DNA of 64,000 nt from DATCMU01 sp036563245 (GTDB taxonomy: Bacteria; Pseudomonadota; Alphaproteobacteria; Rhizobiales; Devosiaceae): NCBI GenBank assembly GCA_036563245.1, contig DATCMU010000053.1, forward strand, positions 124,001 through 188,000, written 5' to 3'. The translations under genes and the position numbers were made by a program. The notes beneath the pieces were generated by a model. The model had not been told where the DNA came from and did no database searches. It saw nothing but the letters and a program-made list of their open reading frames with translations. How positions within the stretch are numbered: position 1 is the first letter of the stretch; each line of letters starts with the position of its first letter. This document shows, one piece after another, positions 18,404 through 26,675 of this stretch.

Positions 18404-18595
18404 CCAGCAAGAAAGACCCACGGTGAGAACCGGGCAGGTTGACCGCGACCATGCCTCCGTGTTCGCGATTGGCCAAACGCGAAAACCGCCAAAATTGTGG
18501 TTGTCCAACGGTTAATTCACTGTCACCATTTGGCAACTCCGCACAAAAGTTTGTCAGCAAGCCACAACAATCCGGAAGGCCTATTACTACTTATA

Positions 18596-18625
18596 TTGAC
18601 CCAAGTCATTACTGGCAGCCATAAT
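18596..18625 (+). promoter_or_regulatory. Sigma-70-like promoter of the outer-membrane protein gene
   Basis: TTGACC (18596-18601) and CATAAT (18620-18625) are separated by 18 bases, each one base from consensus. They lie 29 bases before the ATG at 18655, which is also preceded by GGGAGAG. The surrounding 250 bases (18404-18654) are clearly more A/T-rich than neighbouring genes and hold no gene. Confidence 0.6.
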
Positions 18626-18654
18626 GCCTGGGTGAATTCATTGGGAGAGTTGCG

Positions 18655-19710
18655 ATGCGGTTTCGCACTGTACTTTTGCAATCGGCTTCTGCAGCGGCGG
18701 CAGCTGCGGCCGGTGTCAACGGCGTCCATGCCCAGTCGACCGATCCCGCGCTGCAAGGCTACACCGTCAGCGTCCAAGGTGGCGCATTGTTCAGCAACGG
18801 CATGATGGTCGACAAGTGCGGTAGTAGTGGCTGCTTCCTGCCGCCTCCATTCAGTAGCGGCTATCCAGGCGTGATCAACTTCGATCATGACCTTGGCTTC
18901 AACGCTGCGATCAGTTTACGCAAGCAGATCGACAATTACTGGGATTTCGGTGTTGGCGCTTCGGTCAACCACCTCATGGATAATACCGCCAGTACCAGCT
19001 ACAGTTCCACTTTCTATGAATCCTATCCGACTTTCGGTTCGTTGCCCGGGGACTACCAGAGCGGTTCGGGAACGGTCTATGGAACGTTCACGCAGAAATT
19101 CGGTTTCCAGAGCCTGGATGCCGAGGTGGGCTACGTCCCTCACCTGACCAACGACTTCCAGTTGCGCTTCTCCGGTGGCCTGCGCGCACTTCACTACACG
19201 AATGCGCAGGACAAGACCGGCGGCCTGGACAAGTACGGATCGCAGGTCTCAGGGGGCGTCTCGGGGTCAGGCTACGCAAACGTGGGATTCGATGTTACCG
19301 GCACCTACGAATTCTTGGGCCTTGGCCCCAGGGTCGGTATCGGCATGCAGAAGCGCTTCGAGGGTTCGCAGTTCGGCATCAGCGGCATGCTTGCGGGCGC
19401 CGCGATCTTCGGCGTGGAACGTTTCCATGCATCCGGATCAAGCAGCTTCTATGTTTCGGGCAGTTCTGGCGCGAGTTCATACAGCAGTTCATATTCCGGC
19501 CCGGTCTACAGTTCGGGCGGCAGCAGCGGCAAGACGGTGTTGGACATCGAGGCGGCGGCGGGCGTCGACTACTACCTCGACGATCAGTCCAAGCTGACCG
19601 TGGGCTATCGTGCCGAGCAACTGACCAACGTGGGCGGCATGGGCTCCAGTGGCGGCTCCGGCAACAAACTTGTCCACGGGCCGTTCCTGAAATTCGAGGC
19701 GCATTTCTAG
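18655..19710 (+). CDS. Beta-barrel outer membrane protein (Legionella-type OMP family, Lpg1974-like)
   Basis: A 351-residue protein with an Ala-rich signal peptide ending in GVHA (about residue 26). The mature chain alternates hydrophobic and polar residues in 8-10 residue strands, contains many Gly/Ser/Tyr residues and ends with FLKFEAHF, a terminal Phe as in the BAM recognition signal. One predicted extracellular loop (about residues 260-300) is a Ser/Gly/Tyr-rich low-complexity stretch. Cysteines in CGSSGC near residue 61 may form a loop disulfide. It is transcribed alone from its own promoter and followed by a hairpin. Confidence 0.75.
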   Translation: MRFRTVLLQSASAAAAAAAGVNGVHAQSTDPALQGYTVSVQGGALFSNGMMVDKCGSSGCFLPPPFSSGYPGVINFDHDLGFNAAISLRKQIDNYWDFGVGASVNHLMDNTASTSYSSTFYESYPTFGSLPGDYQSGSGTVYGTFTQKFGFQSLDAEVGYVPHLTNDFQLRFSGGLRALHYTNAQDKTGGLDKYGSQVSGGVSGSGYANVGFDVTGTYEFLGLGPRVGIGMQKRFEGSQFGISGMLAGAAIFGVERFHASGSSSFYVSGSSGASSYSSSYSGPVYSSGGSSGKTVLDIEAAAGVDYYLDDQSKLTVGYRAEQLTNVGGMGSSGGSGNKLVHGPFLKFEAHF

Positions 19711-19750
19711 ACTGCCCGCGGTGTCATACACGGCAATTGATCGCAAGGAT

Positions 19751-19782
19751 GCGTCCGCATGCGAAGAGTGTGCGGACGCTTT
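19751..19782 (+). terminator. Stem-loop after the outer-membrane protein gene
   Basis: GCGTCCGCA (19751-19759) pairs perfectly with TGCGGACGC (19771-19779) around an 11-base loop, then TTT. The T-run is short, so termination may be partial. It also argues that the P450 starts downstream, at 19801, rather than in this hairpin. Confidence 0.55.
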
Positions 19783-19800
19783 GCTGTGCGGACAGAAAAC

Positions 19801-21123
19801 ATGCTCGCGATCGACCTGACCCGTGGACAACTTGCCGGTGCGTGGCGTTTGGATCCGTGCAATGTGCTCTACGAACTTGCCTTGCAACGTCCGGGAGAGA
19901 ACGTTGCCCTGCACATAGGTGTCCAGCCAATACTGCTGGTGCAGGATTTCGCCGCAACCACCCACGTGCTCAAGACCAAACAGGAGAACTACCGCAAGAA
20001 CCTGGGCGGGTTCACGCAATTCTTCGGCGCTAGTCGATTGACGTCGGACGGACAGAGATGGCGAATGCTGCAACGCCTGTCGCAGCCGCATATCTCGGGG
20101 ACCGATCCCGCGGAGGTCACAAGGACGACGAACCGAATCTACGGACGTGCCATTTCGGAGATGCTGGCCGCGGCGACATCCGGCGGGTCCGTTCAGGTCG
20201 ACACATTCATCGATCGGGCGGCCGCAAGCGTTATTGCCGAGGTGACACTGGGTTTTGGGCCGGACGATCTCGGCCCGGGCATTCTCGACGACTTCAGGAC
20301 GATCTTGCGATATGCAAACCTCGTGACGTGGAACCTGCCGGGCACCGTGCCGCTGGACGACCTTCAGCTCAAGGCTCAGGCCCAAGCTGCCTCAGCGAGG
20401 ATTCGCGGGATGGTAACGAAGCTGATCGAGGCGCGCAGGGTGGCAGGCCGCAACGCCGAGGAGGACCTGCTCACACATCTGGCCAGCATTCCGGAAGGCG
20501 AGATCGATCTGGTTGGCGAGATTTCCACGCTTTTGTTTGCCGGGTTCGACACAACCGCCGCAACTCTATCCTGGGCGATGCTGCTGCTGGCCAATTCGCC
20601 TACCGTACAGGATACGCTTAGGTCCGAGATCACGCGGGAAATCGGTGACCGCCCGCCCGCGCCCGACGATTTTGATCGCCTCGAGTCGCTCTCCGCTTTT
20701 GTCGAGGAGACCTTTCGCATCTTTCCTGCCATCCCCCTCCTCTCTCGTATCGCAGCCGCACCGGACGAACTGGACGGAATCAGTATTGCGCCGGGGCAGC
20801 GCGTGCTCATTTCGGTTATTGGGCTCCATATGAACCGGCGGTTTTTCCCAAACCCGATGGAGGTGGTCCTTTCGCGCGCCTCCAATATACCGGCCTGGTC
20901 GGAGGCAGCCAGCCACATCATTCCGTTCGGAATGGGACAGCGTATGTGCGGCGGCCCCCGGATTGCCCGGGCAGAGATAATGGCCGCCCTCGTCAACATA
21001 CTGCAAAAAGCAAGAATCGGACTGGAAGATACCGGCCCGATCCAGTTTGAATGGCACGCGAGTCTGCGCCGCAAGGGTGGTCAGCGCCTTGTGCTTGAGC
21101 CGACGGCATCAACCGCCGCATGA
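19801..21123 (+). CDS. Cytochrome P450
   Basis: A 440-residue soluble bacterial P450 monooxygenase. The I-helix has LFAGFDTTAATLSW (A-G-x-D-T-T oxygen-activation motif), the K-helix has EETFR (ExxR), and the heme loop reads FGMGQRMCGG (F-x-x-G-x-R-x-C-x-G) with the axial cysteine. The start at 19801 was chosen because a hairpin precedes it and upstream residues are unlike a P450. No ferredoxin or reductase partner is adjacent. It precedes a glycosyltransferase and an alpha/beta-hydrolase-fold protein on the same strand, so it may tailor a secreted or membrane metabolite. Substrate unknown. Confidence 0.93.
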   Translation: MLAIDLTRGQLAGAWRLDPCNVLYELALQRPGENVALHIGVQPILLVQDFAATTHVLKTKQENYRKNLGGFTQFFGASRLTSDGQRWRMLQRLSQPHISGTDPAEVTRTTNRIYGRAISEMLAAATSGGSVQVDTFIDRAAASVIAEVTLGFGPDDLGPGILDDFRTILRYANLVTWNLPGTVPLDDLQLKAQAQAASARIRGMVTKLIEARRVAGRNAEEDLLTHLASIPEGEIDLVGEISTLLFAGFDTTAATLSWAMLLLANSPTVQDTLRSEITREIGDRPPAPDDFDRLESLSAFVEETFRIFPAIPLLSRIAAAPDELDGISIAPGQRVLISVIGLHMNRRFFPNPMEVVLSRASNIPAWSEAASHIIPFGMGQRMCGGPRIARAEIMAALVNILQKARIGLEDTGPIQFEWHASLRRKGGQRLVLEPTASTAA

Positions 21124-21192
21124 TCCACGCGTGCAGTCCCATTTCGATGCCGATCGGACCTGCGCCGCGAACTTTTGAGAAATGACCGCCTC

Positions 21193-22392
21193 ATGAGACT
21201 GATGTTCAGCGCCATGAATTGCCCGCTCGACGCGAGTAGCGGCGCAGCGATCAGCATTCGGACCTTCCTTGAGCATTTTGCCCGTCATGGCGTCGACGTG
21301 CAGTCGTTCTCGGCGGGCGTATACGATCGTCCGCCATTCGCCACGCCAACTGAGAGCATCAGATCGACCGGAGCACTGCCAGTCGCGGAGCCAGGACACC
21401 CGCAAAACCTCTGGATCTGCGAAAAGGGTGGTGTGCGGCACAACATCGTACTGACGGCCTCGATGAACTACAAGCAGCTCAAGCGGGATGAATATCAACG
21501 CGTATTTACCCGCGCCCTGGAATTCATCCGCAACTACGAACCCGACGTGCTGTTGCTGTATGGCGGCAGTCCCTACGAGCGGTCCTTGCTCAAATACGCG
21601 CGGGAACACAATATCGCGACGGTGTTCTACCTCGTAAACCCGGGATACAGGGACATCACCAATTTCCAGCACGTTGACATGTTCGTCACCGACTCTGCGG
21701 CCACACGCGACCTGTTCAAGGAGCGCTTCGGGATCGCGCTTGAGGTCGTGGGCAAGTTCGTCGAACAGCCTGTGGTGCCGCCCGGGGCTGATACGCGCGA
21801 GTTTGTCACCTTCATTAATCCCACTCCTGAAAAGGGCCTGACGCTGTTCTATCGGATCGTCGAGCTTGCAGCGGAGGTACTGCCCGAAGCGCGCTTCCTG
21901 GTTGTAGAAAGCCGAGGGCACCTCGCCACCGCCGAGTCCGAAATGGGCATGCATTTCGGCCAATTCGGGAATCTCACCCGTGTCGGTCTCCAGCGCGACA
22001 TGGGGGCCGTATTCGGCGCGACACGAATTCTTCTGGTTCCCTCGCTATGGCACGACAGCGGTCCCCGCGTATCCGTGGAGGCCCTGTCGCTCGGCATTCC
22101 CGCCATCGTTTCGGATCGCGGCGGCCTTCCAGAACTGGTGGGCGACGCCGGCATCGTCATTCCGCCGCCAGCGCCGCTCGTGACCAACCATCGCTTGATC
22201 CCGCCACTGTCCCAAGCCATTCCTTGGGTGGAAGCAATACGGTTACTGACGAGCGACGATCAGCTCTATGAACAGTTTCGCACAAGGGCGCGCGCGCAGT
22301 GGGAGGCGCATGACCCGGATCTCCGCCTTCCTGGCATTATCGAGAAGATTGAAACGCTCGTGGCTTCGAAGAAGACTGACGCTGCATCGTGA
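21193..22392 (+). CDS. GT4-type glycosyltransferase
   Basis: A 399-residue GT-B glycosyltransferase. The N-terminal domain begins RLMFSAMNCPLD and has a Gly/Ala-rich acceptor loop (SSGAAISIRTF). The C-terminal nucleotide-sugar domain holds FINPTPEKGL and the GT4 signature region HDSGPRVSVEALSLGIPAI followed by DRGGLPELVG, where E-x7-E-type catalytic and ribose-binding residues sit. A TTG at 21175 adds six residues. The stop overlaps the next start (GTGA), so it is coupled to the hydrolase-fold gene. Donor and acceptor cannot be told. Confidence 0.88.
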   Translation: MRLMFSAMNCPLDASSGAAISIRTFLEHFARHGVDVQSFSAGVYDRPPFATPTESIRSTGALPVAEPGHPQNLWICEKGGVRHNIVLTASMNYKQLKRDEYQRVFTRALEFIRNYEPDVLLLYGGSPYERSLLKYAREHNIATVFYLVNPGYRDITNFQHVDMFVTDSAATRDLFKERFGIALEVVGKFVEQPVVPPGADTREFVTFINPTPEKGLTLFYRIVELAAEVLPEARFLVVESRGHLATAESEMGMHFGQFGNLTRVGLQRDMGAVFGATRILLVPSLWHDSGPRVSVEALSLGIPAIVSDRGGLPELVGDAGIVIPPPAPLVTNHRLIPPLSQAIPWVEAIRLLTSDDQLYEQFRTRARAQWEAHDPDLRLPGIIEKIETLVASKKTDAAS

Positions 22393-23273
22393 GCATCCAG
22401 AACCCCGCAGTCAGGATCGATCGGCTTGTCCTTCCGCTCAAGGGTACCATGTACGCGGTATCCGTTACCGTTCATGAGCCTGCCAAGGTCGAGCGTTCTT
22501 TGGTTTGTCTGCACGGCGTTGCCGGCAACAGCCACGATTTCGACATTCTGGCGCAATTCCTGGCGAGGCACGGAACACGGGTGATCTGTCCGGATATGAT
22601 TGGGCGCGGGCGAAGCGGATATGCAGCCAATACCGCCGCCTACGACGTCGAAAGCTACGCCCGTCTGCTGGCCAGTGTGATCGGCGAGTATGGGGCGAAG
22701 AATGCGACCCTGCTTGGCAATGGCTGGGGCGGCCTGATTTCGCTTGCGCTGCTCTCGGCAGCGAATTTCGAGCTTTCGGGATTGATCCTATGCAATGTGC
22801 CGTTGCACTGGACTTTCGCAGAAGACAAAGCGATTCACAGGGCAATTGCAGCGCTGGAGACCGGATTTCCCGATAAGGAGAGCGCGATCGCCTACGTGCT
22901 TGCCGATCCCGAGTTCGCTTGCCTGCAGCCAGGCCTCGCGATGAAATTTGCCGAACATCGAATTCGGCAGTCCGGAGAAGGCTATCTGCTCAATTGTGAC
23001 GAACAGGTGGCGGCTAGCCTGCGGGACTTTCCGATCCGAGAATTCGATTTCGGGAGAACCTTGAGTGACATAGATGCTGAGGTCCTCTTGCTTTACAGCG
23101 ACATGCTGGCCAACGCGGATCAAGCCGAACTGACGCCTCTGCTCAATCGCACAAGACCGGTCACGGTCGTCGACCGGTTCGGCGAGGCGGCCGACTTCCA
23201 CTTCACCCTGCCAGCCCAGCGCCTGGCAATACTTGGTTTCTTGACGACCGTCGTGGCTGCGAGACAGACCTAA
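22389..23273 (+). CDS. Alpha/beta-hydrolase-fold protein lacking the nucleophile Ser
   Basis: A 294-residue protein with oxyanion-loop motif CLHGVAGNSHDFD (about 40-52) and DMIGRGRSG, clearly the alpha/beta hydrolase fold. The nucleophile elbow, normally G-x-S-x-G, reads G110-N-G112-W-G114 (codon GGC at 22722-22724), so the catalytic Ser, Asp or Cys is missing. A possible Asp (YSDMLANAD) and His (ADFHFTLP) remain. It starts with GTG overlapping the GT stop. It may be a binding or scaffold protein, or an inactivated enzyme. It ends the P450-GT operon. Confidence 0.8.
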   Translation: MSIQNPAVRIDRLVLPLKGTMYAVSVTVHEPAKVERSLVCLHGVAGNSHDFDILAQFLARHGTRVICPDMIGRGRSGYAANTAAYDVESYARLLASVIGEYGAKNATLLGNGWGGLISLALLSAANFELSGLILCNVPLHWTFAEDKAIHRAIAALETGFPDKESAIAYVLADPEFACLQPGLAMKFAEHRIRQSGEGYLLNCDEQVAASLRDFPIREFDFGRTLSDIDAEVLLLYSDMLANADQAELTPLLNRTRPVTVVDRFGEAADFHFTLPAQRLAILGFLTTVVAARQT

Positions 23274-23828
23274 GCCGAGGTTCGGAGCGATACCAACCTT
23301 GATGCAGGCGCCGCCGACAAAGACTTGGAGGCTCGGGGCGGCTCAGATGCCGAACCGGGGAATTGCGCAAATGGATGGAACCCAGATTCCGGCATCCACC
23401 GCCTGGAATCGCCAATCTGGCGCGGCGGCTCGGTGCGCATAGTTTGTCGTCGTGCCGCCAACCTGGCGGTCGGAGAGAGCGCAACCTCTAAAACCCGATA
23501 GCGATCCCGACCTACTCGGCCGGTTCGACCACAGCAGGAACGCACTCGCCTGGATCGATCGAAGAGGCCCAATCATGCGAGATGGCATGAGTATGTGTCT
23601 TGTGCAGCATGCCTCTTGCGAGGCAGGGCGGAGGCTGCTAAACACGCGCCACGTTGATCGGACGCACTCAAAGAAACCAACAGAACCTGTTGGAGGGTTT
23701 GTGGACGGTCAGACAATGCAAGGTGCTGTTCCCGGGGCATTATGTCGTTCCCGCTAGGCGCACCAGCTTCCGTCGAACGGCAAGTTCGGCTATCGTCCGG
23801 ATCGGGTATTATCCGATCTGCAAGGTCC
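23274..23828. other. Gene-free region before tRNA-Glu(CTC)
   Basis: The 555 bases between the hydrolase-fold gene and the tRNA have open frames on the minus strand, up to about 100 codons, but with no recognisable domain, starts without SDs and irregular composition. A TATTAT (23807-23812), 17 bases before the tRNA, may be its -10 box; the -35 (TTCGGC, 23785-23790) is weak. I see no transposase remnant I can name. Confidence 0.45.
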
Positions 23829-23904
23829 GCGCCCATCGTCTAGCGGCCTAGGACACCGCCCTCTCACGGCGGGAACAGGGGTTCGATTCCCCTTGGGCGC
23901 GCCA
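23829..23904 (+). tRNA. tRNA-Glu, anticodon CTC, CCA encoded
   Basis: Acceptor stem GCGCCCA (23829-23835) pairs with TGGGCGC (23894-23900), discriminator G23901, then CCA. The anticodon stem CCGCC/GGCGG encloses CTCTCAC, giving CTC (glutamate). T-arm AGGGG-TTCGATT-CCCCT. A tyrosine integrase gene ends 20 bases downstream, the classic arrangement of an element integrated into the 3' end of a tRNA gene. Confidence 0.96.
23876..23904 (+). other. Probable attachment site at tRNA-Glu 3' end
   Basis: The T-arm and acceptor 3' half of the tRNA are the usual attB of tRNA-targeting tyrosine integrases, and the integrase gene is directly adjacent (23924 onward). I could not find a second copy of this segment in the window, so the other att site lies outside it or has been lost. 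Exact edges are arbitrary. Confidence 0.4.
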
Positions 23905-23923
23905 CCCTGCCAATCGCCTCCTT

Positions 23924-25056
23924 TTATTTCAATGACTTAAGGCGTGGTTTTGCAAACTCCTTGCCCGAGTTTGCAGAATTTTGTTCACGATCTGACCCAT
24001 CGTCACCCCCACCGGAGACACGCGCCAGCACATCGAATGCGCTGTTCGCCAGACCGACGCGGCTCGCTTCACGCGTGTAACGCTCGACCTCGCCCAGCGT
24101 CTTGTGGCCGCTGATGGCCATGATCTGATTTGGCGTGCAACCGGCTTCGGCCAACCGGCGGCATACCGCCTTGCGCAACCCGTGCGCCGACAAACCATCT
24201 GGCAACCCAGCCTCCTGTACCCGATCGCGGAACCAATTCCCGAAACCGGCGGGCGTAAACGGTTTCCCGTATCCGTTGATCAGAAATGTCATATTGCTGC
24301 GCGGCAACGTCGACAGAGCGCTCTGCAGGTCCGGGTGCAAAGGGATTGATACCACGGCGCCGGTCTTTTGCTGTGTCACCACGAGGCGACCCCCCCCCGC
24401 AGGTGCTGCCACCCCAGGCGGATGATGTCGCTGCGGCGCTGGCCGGTCGTGAGCATCAGCGTGAGTGCCAGACGCGCCCGCGAACCCGCCTCAAAATGCG
24501 CCTCAAACTGCGCAATGTGTTCCTCGGTCCAGGTCTTGAACCCGCCGGTCCTTGAACGCATCCTCTTGATGCCGAGTGTGGGATTGTCTTTGCGCAGCCC
24601 CATTTCGAGAGCCTGCCGCATGAGAATGCGCACAATGCGCAATATGCCGTTTGCCGCCTGTGGCTGATCCTGGCGCTTGGCCATCATCGCCTTAATGTGC
24701 CCGCGCTCGATCCGCGCAATCGGCTTGTCTCCGTGTTCGGCGCGAAACCGCTCGATCATGTTGCGATAGGTCTGCTTGGTGATCGGCTTCAACTGTCCGT
24801 ATTCGTAGGACCGGTAGTAGGCAACCGCGACGGCATCGACACTCCCCGGCTTGATGCGCTTCTCCGATGCCGCCGGAGTGTGCGCCTCGCCCGCGGACGC
24901 TTGCTCATAAGCAGCCATGAAGGTGGGGGACCACGGCAAACCGGGCAGCGGCACTGCCTTCTCGGCGCTTGGCGGGCGATAGTACCACCGGGCTTTGCCG
25001 TATCGATCGACAAAGCCATGGCAGTATTTGGGTGGCTTGCGGCGGACGTTCTTCAT
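23924..25056 (-). pseudogene. Tyrosine recombinase/integrase, frameshifted at a C9 tract
   Basis: Two overlapping reading frames encode the halves of one phage-type integrase. The N-terminal part (25056 down to about 24390) has a SAM-like core-binding domain and the first catalytic Arg region (TTGQRRSDIIRLGWQHL). The C-terminal part (about 24400 to 23924) has SAHGLRK, SGHKTLGEVERY with the nucleophile Tyr, i.e. the R-H-x-x-R-H-Y set. They meet at a run of nine C (24390-24398); adding one base or removing two restores LRGG(G)RLVVTQQK. It may be a real inactivating slip, a base-call error in a homopolymer, or phase variation. The N-terminal start overlaps the next gene by 4 bases. Confidence 0.88.
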
Positions 25057-25316
25057 GTAGTCACCTCATCCCAAGGATTGGCCTTCACAGGTTCATCCTC
25101 GCGCGGAAGATCGTCGAAAGACAAGTCGAGTTCACGCAGGTCCCAAATCTTGCGGGCGCCCACAACGCGCGGCCTGGGCATCAGCCCATCGGCCACCATT
25201 TCGTCAAACTTGCTGGGCGAGACGCCGACATAGTGCGCAGCCTGGGCGCGGTTAAGCCCGCGCACCGGCCCCGGCTGCTGGTTGGTCGACGCCATGAGAA
25301 CAGCCGCCGCGCCCAT
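25053..25316 (-). CDS. Small HTH protein, AlpA/excisionase-like
   Basis: An 87-residue protein with a MerR/AlpA-type winged-helix segment: LNRAQAAHYVGVSPSKFDEM, then a wing with RPRVVGARKIWDLRELD. Such proteins act as excisionases or regulators of the neighbouring integrase. The stop overlaps the integrase start (ATGA). The ATG at 25316 is favoured by the preceding G-rich stretch (GAGGGGG). An ATG at 25295 is an alternative. Confidence 0.75.
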   Translation of the reverse strand: MGAAAVLMASTNQQPGPVRGLNRAQAAHYVGVSPSKFDEMVADGLMPRPRVVGARKIWDLRELDLSFDDLPREDEPVKANPWDEVTT

Positions 25317-25319
25317 CCC

Positions 25320-25607
25320 CTACCCCCTCGAGGCCATTTGGTATTGGTGCAGAATCATCGATGCCGAGCAGTCACAAGACTTCAACAGGGCAATGCACAG
25401 GCCGTCGAAGTTGCCGTTTGCATGTGCCGCCAACACCGCCAACGTGTGGGCGGCGCTGGGGCCATCTGAGGCCCCGGTCTGCGTGATGCCGTACGCGCCT
25501 TCACCCCACTCAACGCGTGCGACCATGCGCATGCCAAGACGCTCGCACTTCTCGGCAAGGTCCAGCAAAACCGGGGCGATAGTGATGTCGTACTCCTGCT
25601 CGCTCAT
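25320..25607 (-). CDS. Hypothetical phage-like protein, 95 aa
   Basis: A small acidic protein (MSEQEYDITIAPVLL...) with no domain I recognise. Its start overlaps the stop of the next upstream gene (ATGA), and it lies 3 bases before the AlpA-like gene, so it belongs to the compact leftward set read toward the integrase. Confidence 0.6.
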   Translation of the reverse strand: MSEQEYDITIAPVLLDLAEKCERLGMRMVARVEWGEGAYGITQTGASDGPSAAHTLAVLAAHANGNFDGLCIALLKSCDCSASMILHQYQMASRG

Positions 25608-25972
25608 GCCCCACGCTCCAGCTTCTGTGCCTGTTCCGGGCTGGCCACCTCGAAACTCGGGTGGTGCACGCCGTCCGGCGTCACGACCTCCAGCTTGTGG
25701 ATCTTGAACAAGCCCCCCAGCGTCCAGTCGCAGCCCTTGCCGGGCGCATCACCGCGCCGGTGCGCCGGAGCGCCGGTCCAGCGCCCGACACAGGAAAAGC
25801 CGAGATACTTCCCCACTTCTTCGGAGGACGCGCCGGCGTCGATCAGGGACTGCGCCGATTGAACGGTCCCGCAAGCCGGGCATACGAAGGCCGCGTGCCA
25901 GCGCGATGAAACCCCCTGCCCCCGCAGTTCGGCGTCGAAATCGTCATAGGATATTGTGCGCACGTCGCTCAT
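25604..25972 (-). CDS. Hypothetical phage-like protein with a CxxC motif, 122 aa
   Basis: The sequence has AAFVCPACGTVQS, a CxxC knuckle, and later FSCVGRW and KGCDWT, which could complete a zinc site. VVA18-like proteins of alphaproteobacterial prophages share this look, but I cannot name the family with confidence. ATGA overlaps join it to both neighbours. Confidence 0.62.
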   Translation of the reverse strand: MSDVRTISYDDFDAELRGQGVSSRWHAAFVCPACGTVQSAQSLIDAGASSEEVGKYLGFSCVGRWTGAPAHRRGDAPGKGCDWTLGGLFKIHKLEVVTPDGVHHPSFEVASPEQAQKLERGA

Positions 25973-26238
25973 GCCGCCACCTTCAGTCCCTTCTTCGCGT
26001 AGATGTCGCGCAGCGCCTTCGGCCCTTCAGCCAGGCGGTCGCACTGCACAAACTCGGTGCCCTCCGGCGTGTCCCTGCACATCCAGAAATCCCCAAGGGC
26101 ATATTGGCCCGTCGCCGGCTCCCAGCGCGAGAACCGGAACCCGGCCGCGCGCAACTGGCACGCCGCCACATAGGCGGCCATGACGGGGCCATAGACCCTG
26201 CCCATGTCGCCGCGCTTGACCAGACAGGTCCGCATCAT
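25969..26238 (-). CDS. Hypothetical phage-like protein, 89 aa
   Basis: Starts MMRTCLVKRGDM. The middle has an Ala-rich helix and a Trp/Arg-rich stretch (FRFSRWEPATGQ). I chose 26238 because ATG overlaps the upstream stop as ATGA; the frame is open to 26295. No function is recognised. Confidence 0.58.
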   Translation of the reverse strand: MMRTCLVKRGDMGRVYGPVMAAYVAACQLRAAGFRFSRWEPATGQYALGDFWMCRDTPEGTEFVQCDRLAEGPKALRDIYAKKGLKVAA

Positions 26239-26630
26239 TTCGGTTCGCCCTCCGACACATCGATGCGGCTGCCGTCCGCGAAATACGCGTCCCACGCCGC
26301 CCTGGCGCCGGGAGCCGGGTTCAGCGTGCCCTGGTCGATAGCCCGCACAACCGCAAGGGCGCGCTCACGCGCCATGGCTTCGCCGGCGGCGGTGAACCGA
26401 TAGCAATGCGAAACCACCGGCTCCTTTCCGGCGGGGCACATGGGCCATTCCGGCGTGACGAGGAGTGGCGTGACGATTGGATAGCAGAAGGTGGTATAAT
26501 CCTTCTGACCCAGCGCTTGCCCGACCACGACCATGTGCTGCCGGGCCTCTGGCATCGCCCAGGGCGCATCGTTCACGAACACGCAATGAATCGGGCTGCG
26601 ATATCCGGGTGGTCGTCGTGGTGTTTCCAA
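26235..26630 (-). CDS. Hypothetical phage-like protein, up to 131 aa
   Basis: The first visible gene of the small phage-like operon. The frame opens with TTG at 26630, and ATG at 26555 (MPEARQHMVVVG) is an alternative start. There is a central SHCYRFTAAGEAMARERA segment with a predicted helix. It lies beside the switch from phage-type genes to catabolic genes near 26650, and its upstream part may have been cut there. Confidence 0.5.
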   Translation of the reverse strand: METPRRPPGYRSPIHCVFVNDAPWAMPEARQHMVVVGQALGQKDYTTFCYPIVTPLLVTPEWPMCPAGKEPVVSHCYRFTAAGEAMARERALAVVRAIDQGTLNPAPGARAAWDAYFADGSRIDVSEGEPK

Positions 26631-26675
26631 CCCGGCGTGCGCCCAATGAGGTTCCTGCCAAGGCGGAAGGCGCCG

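Noticed and set aside
23270..23645. Minus-strand open frames of about 100 codons before the second tRNA
   Set aside because: They overlap one another in different frames, lack ribosome binding sites and show no recognisable protein family.
66..23904. The two tRNA-Glu genes as direct-repeat ends of one integrated island
   Set aside because: Their 3' halves differ at several places (ACGGG/CCCGT against AGGGG/CCCCT, GCGT against GCGC). They are different isoacceptors, so the similarity is ordinary tRNA homology.
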